Origin: Vitreoscilla massiliensis
GTDB taxonomy: Bacteria; Pseudomonadota; Gammaproteobacteria; Burkholderiales; Neisseriaceae
Assembly (NCBI RefSeq): GCF_001457815.1
Contig: NZ_LN898219.1
Span: forward strand, 124,001 to 188,000
Direction: 5' to 3'
DNA: 64,000 nt
Part shown: positions 53,455 through 61,777 of the stretch, in pieces
Layout of the letters: each line of letters opens with the position of its first letter
How positions within the stretch are numbered: the stretch's first letter is position 1
Program-made: the position numbers and the translations under genes
Notes under the pieces: generated by a model
What the model was told of the DNA's origin: nothing
The model's input: only the letters and a program-made list of their open reading frames with translations
Databases searched by the model: none

Positions 53455-54288
53455 TTAATCAGCACAAAAACAGTCGGCAAGGTCTTCGCGCTCATATCCG
53501 AAAAAATCCACTTGCTTGATTGCAAATTGTTTTAACTGCTGATAATTAGGAGCATCTTTTCTGAAAGTAGCCCCAATGCTTTGCTCCTGCTCAATCCACC
53601 AGTTGGCAATTTCAGGATGTTCCGCCATCAATCTAATTCGCTTGTATTCACCTTTTAAAAAGCATAAGTCACAATTGCCATGATCGGTAACGCCATTATT
53701 GTTTGGCAACTCCAAATCAAAAGCTTGTGATTGCCAAAATTCACTTACCTCTCTTTTAGTGATTGATAACTGTGCCAGCGGCGCAAAGCGTTCAAACTTC
53801 TCTTTGTTGTTTGCCAGTTTTTTTACCCTTGACATTTCGTCCGCGCGAAACCCAATTGCAACATTCCATTCCGTCCAGCTTAAGATTTGTTCACAATAAA
53901 ATTGAATGGGTCGAATTTTCATGTCTATAGTGCAAAAGCGTGTTACTGGATTTGGCAGGTAACTGCGCATCTTAATCAGATCGGCAAATGGTTGTCCGTC
54001 TCTTGATGCCGTTTCATATGACACTTGTTTCCAGCGCTGTTTTGGTTTATCACCTTCGTCGCATTTAAATTCTAACCAGACAATTTCAATCCCCCAATTC
54101 ACTGCACAATCGTTCACAAACTTCAGTGTGTTGGGATGTTCTTTCCCCGTGTTTGCAAATACCACTTTGTAATTGGTAGGTAGCGTGCCACCGTTGGCAT
54201 CAATAAACATTTTCAACATAAGGCCGCTAGTGCGCCCGCCGCTAAAGCTGATTAATACGTTTTCTTCTGTAATAAATGAGCTGCTCAT
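53455..54288 (-). CDS. Phage PP-loop ATPase, PAPS-reductase-like
   Basis: A 277-residue protein with the PP-loop SFSGGRTSGLML near residue 14, as in adenosine-phosphosulfate reductase and ATP-pyrophosphatase families. It has a Cys in RFCTIDMKIRP (about 117) and a Cys pair in GNCDLCFLKGEYKR (about 205), possibly binding zinc or an iron-sulfur cluster. The host-type sulfate-reduction motif ECGLH is absent. Phages carry such proteins with unknown roles; DNA or tRNA modification is possible, not shown. Adjacent to the replication gene. Confidence 0.8.
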   Translation of the reverse strand: MSSSFITEENVLISFSGGRTSGLMLKMFIDANGGTLPTNYKVVFANTGKEHPNTLKFVNDCAVNWGIEIVWLEFKCDEGDKPKQRWKQVSYETASRDGQPFADLIKMRSYLPNPVTRFCTIDMKIRPIQFYCEQILSWTEWNVAIGFRADEMSRVKKLANNKEKFERFAPLAQLSITKREVSEFWQSQAFDLELPNNNGVTDHGNCDLCFLKGEYKRIRLMAEHPEIANWWIEQEQSIGATFRKDAPNYQQLKQFAIKQVDFFGYEREDLADCFCAD

Positions 54289-54297
54289 ATTTTCACC

Positions 54298-56871
54298 TCA
54301 CTGCATTTGGCGCGATTGCATGCGCGCGATTAGGTTGCGGGTTTCTTGTAACTGGTCGGCCAGCGTGTGGCTCTTGGTGCGGCGGCGTTTTTCGGCCTGC
54401 GCTTGGGTGTATTCGGCCTGTAATTCGGCCACAGTTGGTGTGGTTTCTTCTTGTTTGGCATTGATTGCTGCAATGCCTTGGCGGCTCAGGTCAATGTTGC
54501 GGCCCGCGCGGCGCATCATGCGGGCGATTGGGTCTACTGCATCGGCGTATGCCTGTGCTTCAATGTCGGCAATTTCGTTTTTCAGGCGGTCAATTTCCAC
54601 TTGAGTGCGGGCCATATCAAATTCAGCAATGTGAATGTCCACAGGTTTCAGTGATTCTTTGAATATGCGCACTTCTTGTTTGGCTGCATTTTTGAAGTGT
54701 TCAAACGATTCATACTTATTCAAAAGTGCGGTTTCGCCCATTTCTACCATTGCATCGGCATACATCAAAACAGCAGCGGCATTGTTTATATTTTCATAAT
54801 CAATCACTTGGCTGTTTTTCATCACCCATTCAACCAATTCACTGATTTGGTCTTTGTTGAAATGGCGGCGGTTTTCCTTGTTTTCGGTCACGATCGCCGC
54901 AGCAAGCTGGTCAGTGAAATGTTTTTGGTTGTTTCTGTGATTCGTAGAGTTATTGACACGAGTCCAAGCGGGGCTAACGCCCCCCTCAAAACCCAAAACC
55001 TCCGCGCTGATTGGCGCTTGCTTCTGGCCGACCATCGTCCAAACGTGATGGCGGCTGTAAAGCAACTCACCCGTGGCCACGGCATACACGCCTTGGGTTT
55101 CTTTGGCGCGAGGCTCTCCATAGGCATTGGTGCCGTCCATGTCTTCTTTGTACAGCTTAATCGGGCGGTCTTTGTTCGATAGGGAAATGCCGCCCATCAA
55201 CATGGTGAATTTGCCCCAGTCGCCCTTATCCGCAGCAGCGGCCGCACGTTCAATGATGTCACCCTCTTCATAGCCACTGATGCGCAGGCGGCGCAATTCA
55301 CGCCATACGCTCACTGGCGCACCTCCAAACTGTTGAAACTGACGTATGCCCCAAGCCGATGCCCAAGCATCAACACGCACGGCCGCATCCACCGCGCTCA
55401 TGTAGTCAGCCGATTCATAATCGCCACCAATGGAATCACCCGCATTGTTCTTGCCATCAATGTTTTTAGAAATGTATTTGGCGATGTAACCCACTGCGGA
55501 GCCTGCATCCAAATCCAATTCTTTGAATAGAACCCGCGCACGAACCTGATGAAACAGCTTGTAATCGGCATTCTTCCACACATCAGCCTCAACTTTTTGG
55601 CGGTCAACAAACGACTGTAAAGTGGGCTTTTTGTCGCCATTGGCTTTGGCTTGCTGGCAATGAAACTCCCATTGCACGCGCGCCTTGGCTTTGGCCTCTT
55701 TGCGGGTTTCTTGGTAAAACAGTTTCAATTCACGGCGGTCTTCACGGCAGCCATGTAAGGCCATGATTTGTCGAAAGCGAGCGCGGTGCTCTTTGGGCAT
55801 GAAAAACAGGCCATGCCAATGCGGACACCCATCATGGTGTGGCTCCGTCACTCGAAAGCCATATATCTTGATGTGCTCACGCCCTAAGTGAGAACCGATG
55901 CGACCCCAAACTTCATTTAAATATGCCTGCGCCTCTGTAGGGGTAGACCCGTCAAACTTGCCATTTTTGCGGCCACGGGCTGCGCTGTGAACATGAAAGC
56001 GGCTAGGGCAAGTCAAGGTAATGAATTCGCACACATGGCCCAACTCTTGCGCCATGTGTTCAAAACCCGCAAGGCGCACCATCAATTCCGCGCGGCGCAC
56101 CGCAGGATTGGCAATCGAGCCTGCTACCACTTCATCCAATTGGAATTCTTCACCCAATTCATTAACGATGGTTTTCATGGCTAACATGGCTTGGTTGCGG
56201 GCTTTTTGCTCGATACGACGGCGCACTTGCTCATTGCTCACATACAATTGATTGTTGCGATGAACAAAGCCCAAATGGTTGCGGATGATGGTTTCCAGCT
56301 CACGCGCTGCCATGCAGCGCATTTTTCTCACCCAAAATGCACCCGATAACAGACGAGCAACAATGCTATCAGGCGTGTGCAAACGGTTTTTAAAATATTT
56401 GTTGGGCAAATCAGATGGCATTTGAGCCAGCAGTGCAGCCAGCTCCTCAACACCGTGGTGGTGGTACTTTTTTTTGATGAAAGCGTGCAACACATCAATG
56501 TATTGATTCGCCACAGTAAATAGCACAGCAAAATCAGACTGATTCAGTTTTGTCCAAAATTGGACGTGCTCACTGTAAAAACGATTGAATTTCAAAGCCA
56601 AGGCACGGCCATATTCAATGATGTCGCCATCGCTGGCAGAAATGTCAAACGGCAAAGTGCTGTTGGCAAATGACTGTGAAATGTCTTTCAACCATTTGTC
56701 AGCAACAGGATGCTTTAATTGATTGCGGGCATCGTGATACCAATCGTCCGCCTTATTTGCTAACTTCAACCATGTATTGCGCGCCAAGCCCGCCAAACTG
56801 GCAGGCAACACGGCAAGCATGTCGTCAGCCAGTAGGCTAGTGTCGGTGATTTCTCTGGCGTAGGTTTGCAT
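54298..56871 (-). CDS. Phage replication endonuclease, GpA family (HUH)
   Basis: Nicks one strand at the phage origin to start rolling-circle replication. The 857 residues contain the HUH metal motif in GCPHWHGLFFMP (about 355-365), and the paired tyrosines in YIAKYISKN (about 470), the P2 GpA arrangement. The C-terminal 150 residues are Glu/Ala/Arg-rich coiled coil. It overlaps no neighbour and stops nine bases before the PP-loop gene start. Confidence 0.92.
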   Translation of the reverse strand: MQTYAREITDTSLLADDMLAVLPASLAGLARNTWLKLANKADDWYHDARNQLKHPVADKWLKDISQSFANSTLPFDISASDGDIIEYGRALALKFNRFYSEHVQFWTKLNQSDFAVLFTVANQYIDVLHAFIKKKYHHHGVEELAALLAQMPSDLPNKYFKNRLHTPDSIVARLLSGAFWVRKMRCMAARELETIIRNHLGFVHRNNQLYVSNEQVRRRIEQKARNQAMLAMKTIVNELGEEFQLDEVVAGSIANPAVRRAELMVRLAGFEHMAQELGHVCEFITLTCPSRFHVHSAARGRKNGKFDGSTPTEAQAYLNEVWGRIGSHLGREHIKIYGFRVTEPHHDGCPHWHGLFFMPKEHRARFRQIMALHGCREDRRELKLFYQETRKEAKAKARVQWEFHCQQAKANGDKKPTLQSFVDRQKVEADVWKNADYKLFHQVRARVLFKELDLDAGSAVGYIAKYISKNIDGKNNAGDSIGGDYESADYMSAVDAAVRVDAWASAWGIRQFQQFGGAPVSVWRELRRLRISGYEEGDIIERAAAAADKGDWGKFTMLMGGISLSNKDRPIKLYKEDMDGTNAYGEPRAKETQGVYAVATGELLYSRHHVWTMVGQKQAPISAEVLGFEGGVSPAWTRVNNSTNHRNNQKHFTDQLAAAIVTENKENRRHFNKDQISELVEWVMKNSQVIDYENINNAAAVLMYADAMVEMGETALLNKYESFEHFKNAAKQEVRIFKESLKPVDIHIAEFDMARTQVEIDRLKNEIADIEAQAYADAVDPIARMMRRAGRNIDLSRQGIAAINAKQEETTPTVAELQAEYTQAQAEKRRRTKSHTLADQLQETRNLIARMQSRQMQ

Positions 56872-56883
56872 GTTTTGGTTTCT

Positions 56884-57357
56884 TTAAAATGGAATGTCGT
56901 CTTCTAAATCGCCTACAACTTTGGTTGATGGTGCGCGGCCTGTGCCTTTGGCTTGCGCGTACTGATTGGCGGCGGGCTTGGCGGGCGGGGCAGGCTTGGT
57001 GGCGCTGGCATCGGCTTGCGTGGCCTCTTGCTTACTGCCCAGCATTTTCAATTCATTGCCGATGATTTCGTATGCAGTGCGCTCGATGCCGTCTTTGCCT
57101 GTGTACTTGCGCGATTGGATGCGGCCCTCGATGTACACTTGGCTGCCTTTTTTCAGGTACTGGCCTGCGATTTCAGCCAAGCGGCGGTACAGGGTGACGT
57201 TGTGCCACTCGGTGCGCTCTTGGCGCTCACCGTTGCGGTCTTTCCATTGTTCACTGGTGGCGATACCGAAATTGGCCACAGCTTCGCCGTTGGGCAAGTA
57301 GCGCACTTCGGGGTCGCGCCCCAAGCGGCCGACCAAAATAACTTTGTTCACACTCAT
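56884..57357 (-). CDS. ssb: Phage-borne single-stranded DNA-binding protein
   Basis: A 157-residue SSB. The first 108 residues differ from the host SSB (37917-38414) at eight places, mostly I/V/L/M exchanges. The linker is unrelated, but the tip DDIPF is kept. Expected to support GpA-driven replication. Recent acquisition from a related host is the simplest explanation. Located 12 bases upstream of gpA. Confidence 0.95.
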   Translation of the reverse strand: MSVNKVILVGRLGRDPEVRYLPNGEAVANFGIATSEQWKDRNGERQERTEWHNVTLYRRLAEIAGQYLKKGSQVYIEGRIQSRKYTGKDGIERTAYEIIGNELKMLGSKQEATQADASATKPAPPAKPAANQYAQAKGTGRAPSTKVVGDLEDDIPF

Positions 57358-57692
57358 GCCGTCAGCTCCGCTTGCGCGGCCGCCAATGCCACTTGTTCTT
57401 CGGCAATTTCTTCACACGCTGCGGCTTTCATTCTTGCCAGGCGGGTGATTTCGGCTGCATCGTTGCCATTGGCACGGGTTTCTTTTACTGCCAAGTCGAT
57501 GCTGTTTAAACGGGCTTGTAACGCCACAATGCGGTTGCTGCTGTAAGAAATACGGCCTTTGGCTTGAGCGCGTTTGATGCCTTGAGCCAATGCCGCAAGC
57601 GGCGCTAAAAAGTGCAAGGCCAAGCCAATCAAAGCCGCCAACACTATGGCAAATGAATTTACAGGCCGCTTGTTAATGGTTGCTGTACGCAT
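57354..57692 (-). CDS. Small phage protein with a membrane span and coiled coil
   Basis: The 112-residue protein has one hydrophobic span (FAIVLAALIGLALHFLAPLA, residues about 14-33) and a following Ala/Glu/Arg-rich coiled coil. Its end overlaps the ssb start (ATGA). A DUS word is read in frame as KRPVNS near the N-terminus. Not recognised. Confidence 0.7.
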   Translation of the reverse strand: MRTATINKRPVNSFAIVLAALIGLALHFLAPLAALAQGIKRAQAKGRISYSSNRIVALQARLNSIDLAVKETRANGNDAAEITRLARMKAAACEEIAEEQVALAAAQAELTA

Positions 57693-57694
57693 GG

Positions 57695-58078
57695 TTATCT
57701 CCCGTCGATTTGAACAGTCAATTGCAAAGGCTTCTCAGGCGTGTGCAATGAACCTTGGTAAACAAAATGTGACAAGCTTTGGCTTGTTGACGTGATGCCC
57801 AAAGGCAATTCATCAAAGAAGCGTTTTAACTTTCTGCCCACCGTGGCCATGTCCTCGATGTCCACAATCAAATGCAGCCATGGGGCTGGCCAGTTCATGA
57901 GCGGCTCAATGGCGATTTGGGCATGGTTTTCGTGTGCAAACACATTCAAAGCCGCAATCAATTCAGCATGTCGGTTGTAAAAATAAGAACGCTCGGCCAG
58001 TTCAGCGATGGCCTTGCCTTGCAAGCGGTGGAAGGTTTGTAAGGCTTGCAGTTTGTTTTCTGTGCTTAGGATTTCCAT
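57695..58078 (-). CDS. Uncharacterised phage protein
   Basis: The 127-residue soluble protein is rich in His and Leu. I do not recognise it. It abuts the genes on both sides (one base and two bases), so it belongs to the early operon. Confidence 0.65.
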   Translation of the reverse strand: MEILSTENKLQALQTFHRLQGKAIAELAERSYFYNRHAELIAALNVFAHENHAQIAIEPLMNWPAPWLHLIVDIEDMATVGRKLKRFFDELPLGITSTSQSLSHFVYQGSLHTPEKPLQLTVQIDGR

Positions 58079-58600
58079 TTAAGCGGCCTCTTTCTGTTTT
58101 TGAATCTGTTTCGATTGGTAGTAAGCGTTGGTTTTTTCTTGGCTGTTTTCCAAATGCTGGCGATGGTTCTGCATTTCTTTGTATTGGCTAGCGCCGCCTT
58201 TGTTGTCGATGACGGCCTGCACGCCGCGCGCGTGGGCGATTTGGTGCAGGATGCGGATGCGGTCTTGCACTTCGCCCAGCATGTCGCCTGCGGCATAAGC
58301 ATTGAGTGTTGATAATCCTAAATTCCATACTGCGTTTTCTGTGTTAATCATGTCTGTGAGTTTGGCTATCTCATACAGTGCGGCCTGTATCAGCGTTAAT
58401 GCCTCATTTTGGGCAGGCGTGTACAACTTGGTGTCGGCAATTACTTTTGCGGCCGCTTGTTGGGCTTCGTGCTGCAAAACCTTGTCTATGCTGCGCAATG
58501 GCTCGCTCACCAACTCTTGTTTTTTATGCGCTTCAATGTTCGCCAAAATGGTGTTGACCATTGGGTGCTGCGGTTTGGTTTGTAATTGATTTGTTTGCAT
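58079..58600 (-). CDS. Uncharacterised phage protein
   Basis: The 173-residue, Gln/Lys/Ala-rich helical protein has several likely amphipathic helices and a strongly basic/Gln-rich C-terminus (QNHRQHLENSQEKTN). Not recognised. In the early gene cluster. Confidence 0.65.
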   Translation of the reverse strand: MQTNQLQTKPQHPMVNTILANIEAHKKQELVSEPLRSIDKVLQHEAQQAAAKVIADTKLYTPAQNEALTLIQAALYEIAKLTDMINTENAVWNLGLSTLNAYAAGDMLGEVQDRIRILHQIAHARGVQAVIDNKGGASQYKEMQNHRQHLENSQEKTNAYYQSKQIQKQKEAA

Positions 58601-58669
58601 TTTTTAAATCCCTTTCGTTTCAGTAGGGTGCAAAAAACCACGCTTGCGCGTTTTGGTGGCGAGCGGGGT

Positions 58670-58984
58670 TTAAAACAATTCGGTGGATTCGTTGGTTTGG
58701 CGCGGTGACAACAGCTTTTCTTTTTCCAGTGGTGGCGGCAAATTATCGTTTTGCACGTTGGCTGGATGTGGCAAAGTCACGGTGCGGGTGATTTCAGACG
58801 TTTGCACGCCGCTCCAGCCGCAGCGTTCATCAGAGCAGCGCAACCATGTTTCGCGGGTAACTTTGCTGATTTGGTAGCTGTTGGAAACAAAACACACCGC
58901 ACCGCAATTGGGGCAGTAGTTTTGCGCCCGCATGGCCAAGCCGCCGCGCTTAATCACTTGTGACTTTGCGTGTTGGTTAGCCAT
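58670..58984 (-). CDS. Ogr/Delta-type zinc finger regulator
   Basis: A 104-residue protein with the zinc pattern CPNCGAVCF near 24-32 and RCSDERCGWSG near 50-60, as in Ogr/Delta activators of P2-like phage late genes. The start overlaps the end of the upstream gene. The extension to 59008 is less likely. Probably activates the D-U-T late operon. Confidence 0.78.
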   Translation of the reverse strand: MANQHAKSQVIKRGGLAMRAQNYCPNCGAVCFVSNSYQISKVTRETWLRCSDERCGWSGVQTSEITRTVTLPHPANVQNDNLPPPLEKEKLLSPRQTNESTELF

Positions 58985-59477
58985 GGCTCTCACCTGCGGT
59001 TTGGTCACAAAACACTTTTTCTGTCATTTGAATGATGCTTGCGGCCTTGGTGCAAAGGCGTGTTTTGATCGCTTCCAAGCGCTTCAACTCCAAAGCATCG
59101 ACAACACCGTCATCAGTAGCCGCCTGAAATTCGGCCACCAATTTGCCCAATTCCTTGGTGCACTCCATGAACAATTCTTGGATGTCGCCATCGACTAAAT
59201 CATCGGTTGGCATTTGTACAAACACGCCGCCCGATTGGTGAGCGACGGCTTCCGCAAAATCGGTGCGGCCTGTGAACTCTTGCATCAGTAAACTGCGCTC
59301 AGTCGGCACATGCATGCCTTTTTGCTCATATGCTTGGTTCTTCAAGCGCACTTCGGTGTCGTCGCCCAAAGCCATGGCCATGCCTTTTAAGCCATTTGGG
59401 AACGCTTCTATCATGTTCAGGTGTGCTGATTTGATGGTAAGTGGCTCACGCTCACGCTTGATTGGCTTGCTTGTCAT
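58977..59477 (-). CDS. Phage regulatory protein, CII/YmfL-like
   Basis: A 166-residue protein. The segment AFPNGLKGMAMALGDDTEVRLKNQ, followed by FAEAVAHQSGGVFVQMP, matches the pattern I know from phage CII/YmfL-type regulators (P2-like Cox/CP76 region). A lysogeny or early-gene regulator is inferred. Its end overlaps the Ogr-type start. Confidence 0.65.
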   Translation of the reverse strand: MTSKPIKREREPLTIKSAHLNMIEAFPNGLKGMAMALGDDTEVRLKNQAYEQKGMHVPTERSLLMQEFTGRTDFAEAVAHQSGGVFVQMPTDDLVDGDIQELFMECTKELGKLVAEFQAATDDGVVDALELKRLEAIKTRLCTKAASIIQMTEKVFCDQTAGESHG

Positions 59478-59521
59478 AATTGCCCCCGCTGCCGTATGGT
59501 TTTCAAATTGATGACGCTGGC

Positions 59522-59734
59522 TTAAGATGCAAGCGTGGTTGCAACACCGTGTGACTGAATCACTTGGCGGGCTTCTTTGATGGCTGATTGCTTGATAAAA
59601 GCACTGACGTTACCCGCAGCCGCGATGTCGGCGGCGCGCTTGATTAATTGGTGATAATCGTCGGTAACACGGAATTTAAGAGTTGGGGAACCGCTCGATT
59701 TTTTAGCGGTTTCATTGACTGGCTGCGGATTCAT
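59522..59734 (-). CDS. Small ribbon-helix-helix-like protein
   Basis: A 70-residue protein from ATG 59734 (AAAGG ten bases upstream). The sequence LKFRVTDDYHQLIKRAADIA has the pattern of DUF1778/CopG-type DNA-binding or antitoxin proteins. No toxin gene is paired with it. It is transcribed divergently from the repressor, so a Cro-like or early regulatory role fits. Confidence 0.65.
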   Translation of the reverse strand: MNPQPVNETAKKSSGSPTLKFRVTDDYHQLIKRAADIAAAGNVSAFIKQSAIKEARQVIQSHGVATTLAS

Positions 59735-59795
59735 AATATAATAACCTTTCTGGCTGTGGGTCATTCGTGTTCTACTTGTGGTGAGTGAATATTAA

Positions 59796-59850
59796 TAGCC
59801 TTATAGCCTGTTTGCAATGCCCATAAAGCTATTGATGTAGCTTTATGGGC
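59796..59850. promoter_or_regulatory. Repressor operator: perfect palindrome plus a half-site
   Basis: GCCCATAAAGCTA (59819-59831) and TAGCTTTATGGGC (59838-59850) are perfect 13-base inverted arms with a six-base spacer. A related half-site TAGCCTTATAGCC lies at 59796-59808, in the same orientation as the right arm and 42 bases upstream, four helical turns. It lies between the divergent CI-type and RHH genes, the expected place for the lysis/lysogeny operators. Confidence 0.8.
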
Positions 59851-59882
59851 TATCGTATTGTTTATTAAGGTTATTTATTTTC

Positions 59883-60530
59883 ATGAATGCAGTCGATAGA
59901 GCCAAAAAAGCTTTAGGTGTAACCACTGACCTTGCGATGGCGCAGGCTTTAGGTGTACATGCGACTGTTATTGGTGGTTATAAAAAGCGTGAATCTGTTC
60001 CACTTGAGCAGTGCATTAAAATCGCCGACAAAACTGGCGTAGACCTAAACTGGCTGATACTGGGCAAAGGCATTGCACCAGACGGCACATCTACTTTTAC
60101 ATCAAGCGACTTCATCAAAATCCCTGTGTACGATATTCAAGCATCAGCAGGCAACGGCTACCATAATGAATTTGAAGTAATCATTGATGAGCTGTGGCTG
60201 TCCCCCGAATGGGTGCACCAACAAGGCTTGTATGTCAAAGACCTGTTCTGTGTTGAAGTATTGGGCGATAGCATGGCGCACCCGCCTAGCCTGATTATGC
60301 CTAAGGACAAAGTATTGATTAACCGTGCGGTCATTGATGATGATGGGGTGTTTTTGGTGCGGGTTGGCGCGGCTTTGCGCTTGAAGCGCTTGCAATGGCT
60401 GTACGATGGCCGTGTGACTTTGATTTCAGACAATCCAATTTACCAGCCCGAAACCATAGACCCTGAAAACATGGGCGAAGCGTTTCAAGTTTTGGGCCAT
60501 GCCCATTCTAAATTTGGCAATCTGCTGTAA
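59883..60530 (+). CDS. CI-type phage repressor (HTH + S24 peptidase)
   Basis: A 215-residue protein with an N-terminal helix-turn-helix (LAMAQALGVHATVIGGYKKR about 17-36) and a C-terminal S24 domain. The Ser is in VLGDSMAHPP (about 135) and the catalytic Lys candidate is in RLKRL (about 165). S24 repressors cleave themselves when RecA is activated, releasing the prophage. It is oriented opposite to the early genes. Confidence 0.9.
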   Translation: MNAVDRAKKALGVTTDLAMAQALGVHATVIGGYKKRESVPLEQCIKIADKTGVDLNWLILGKGIAPDGTSTFTSSDFIKIPVYDIQASAGNGYHNEFEVIIDELWLSPEWVHQQGLYVKDLFCVEVLGDSMAHPPSLIMPKDKVLINRAVIDDDGVFLVRVGAALRLKRLQWLYDGRVTLISDNPIYQPETIDPENMGEAFQVLGHAHSKFGNLL

Positions 60531-60536
60531 TTTCTT

Positions 60537-60565
60537 GCGGCCTGTGTTTACAGGTCGCTTTTTTT
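60537..60565 (+). terminator. Diverged DUS-pair terminator after the repressor
   Basis: GCGGCCTGT and ACAGGTCGC, one wobble, four-base loop, followed by a run of eight Ts. Confidence 0.8.
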
Positions 60566-60585
60566 GTTTTTCTAAGGGGATGTAA

Positions 60586-61413
60586 ATGGGGATAGCAATT
60601 ATCTTGCTCGGGTTTCCGTTGTCTATTTTGGCGTGGGTGTTGATTGCGCGCAAATTAAAACAGAAAAGTTACAGCGGCCTTTCTCGCCACTTGGCAGGCT
60701 TCGCAGGGTCGTTTGTGGTGTGGTGGCTGTGTGCCATCGTAGGCACACTGGCTTCGCCCGAATTGATGGAGGCGACAAACGCCAAGGCTGAACAAGACAA
60801 AAAAGCCCAAGCCCTGCAATCACAAACGGCCTCTACTATTGTCAGCTCTGAACCAGTTACCAAGCCCGAGCCTGTGACCGAAGCCAACACTACTGATACG
60901 CCAAAAGCAAAACAAGACCAAAATATCACTGCATTTTTTGAGCGTACTGGCGGTTACCGTGTTGAAAATGGCGAAATGTCTGATGGATATTTTGTTATTG
61001 ATGATGCCTCCAAAAATAAATACACAATTAAGCCTGTAATTTTTTCAAGTTCAAATGGTGATTCTATTCAGAATGACGTGAATCGAGCAATGTGGGAAGG
61101 TGTTTTCCGTGTCTTTGCCCATCTGCCAATTGATAGCTTAGATGTAACAATTGCTCCACAAATTGCTAAGAATGCCACTACCATCAGTGATGATATGAAA
61201 CGCTTAAAAGACTTCAACATCCACATCAAAACCACACGCGCCGAAGCCTTGGCAGCATTGCAAAAGCACGCGGGCGTGCAATCGTTTGACGAGCTGGTGG
61301 ACTTCACTGGCGAACTGGGCGAAAAGGGCACACTGCAATCCAAAACATTTTTGACGCTGCGTAAAGACCCTGTGAAGTCGTATTTGATTTACAAAGACAT
61401 TGCAGCCAAATAA
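60586..61413 (+). CDS. Uncharacterised prophage cargo membrane protein
   Basis: A 275-residue protein with two N-terminal spans (IAIILLGFPLSILAWVLIA and LAGFAGSFVVWWLCAIVGTL), then a Gln/Ala/Thr/Lys-rich linker and a folded C-terminal region (about 110-275). I do not recognise it. AAGGGG lies before the ATG. Placed between repressor and late genes, on the repressor strand, so probably expressed in the lysogen; a superinfection-exclusion or defence role is possible but unproven. Confidence 0.75.
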   Translation: MGIAIILLGFPLSILAWVLIARKLKQKSYSGLSRHLAGFAGSFVVWWLCAIVGTLASPELMEATNAKAEQDKKAQALQSQTASTIVSSEPVTKPEPVTEANTTDTPKAKQDQNITAFFERTGGYRVENGEMSDGYFVIDDASKNKYTIKPVIFSSSNGDSIQNDVNRAMWEGVFRVFAHLPIDSLDVTIAPQIAKNATTISDDMKRLKDFNIHIKTTRAEALAALQKHAGVQSFDELVDFTGELGEKGTLQSKTFLTLRKDPVKSYLIYKDIAAK

Positions 61414-61422
61414 ACAAACAAT

Positions 61423-61452
61423 GCGGCCTGTAGGTTTTACAGGCCGCTTTTT
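61423..61452 (+). terminator. DUS-pair terminator after the cargo gene
   Basis: GCGGCCTGTA and TACAGGCCGC, five-base loop, T-run. Confidence 0.82.
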
Positions 61453-61466
61453 CATTGGGGAATGAA

Positions 61467-61718
61467 ATGCCAACAGTTGATATTGCCAATTCGATTGCCA
61501 ATTTATTTAAGGGTGTGGCCATTGATTTTGTTTTTTTGCTGGCGTTGATGGTGTGCGTTTATTATGCCCGCTACCATTGGTGTGTGAATTACTCGGAAGA
61601 GTATCACCGCAAAGCCGATGCCAAAAGCGAAGCGAAAGACGCCATGTTTATTACTTTCGTTGTTGGTATTATCGCCACAGGCGCACACTTCGCTTGGCGC
61701 ATGGGTTTGTTTGGCTAG
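61467..61718 (+). CDS. Small uncharacterised prophage membrane protein
   Basis: An 83-residue protein with two spans (AIDFVFLLALMVCVYYAR and AMFITFVVGIIATGAHFAW) separated by a charged hydrophilic loop. The start 61467 has GGGGAAT upstream. Unrecognised; lies behind the larger cargo protein and before the late genes, bounded by DUS hairpins on both sides. Confidence 0.7.
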   Translation: MPTVDIANSIANLFKGVAIDFVFLLALMVCVYYARYHWCVNYSEEYHRKADAKSEAKDAMFITFVVGIIATGAHFAWRMGLFG

Positions 61719-61734
61719 ACTGCTGACCAAGTGA

Positions 61735-61761
61735 AAGCGGCCTGTAATTTACAGGCCGCTT
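61735..61761. terminator. DUS-pair hairpin between cargo cassette and tail genes
   Basis: AAGCGGCCTGTAA and TTACAGGCCGCTT with a one-base gap. It can end the cargo transcript and, from the other side, the late D transcript. Confidence 0.82.
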
Positions 61762-61777
61762 GTTGTTTTATGTGGGT

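Noticed and set aside
53455..54288. Assigning the PP-loop protein to a DNA phosphorothioation (Dnd) system
   Set aside because: No dndB, dndD, dndE or cysteine desulfurase partner is present next to it.
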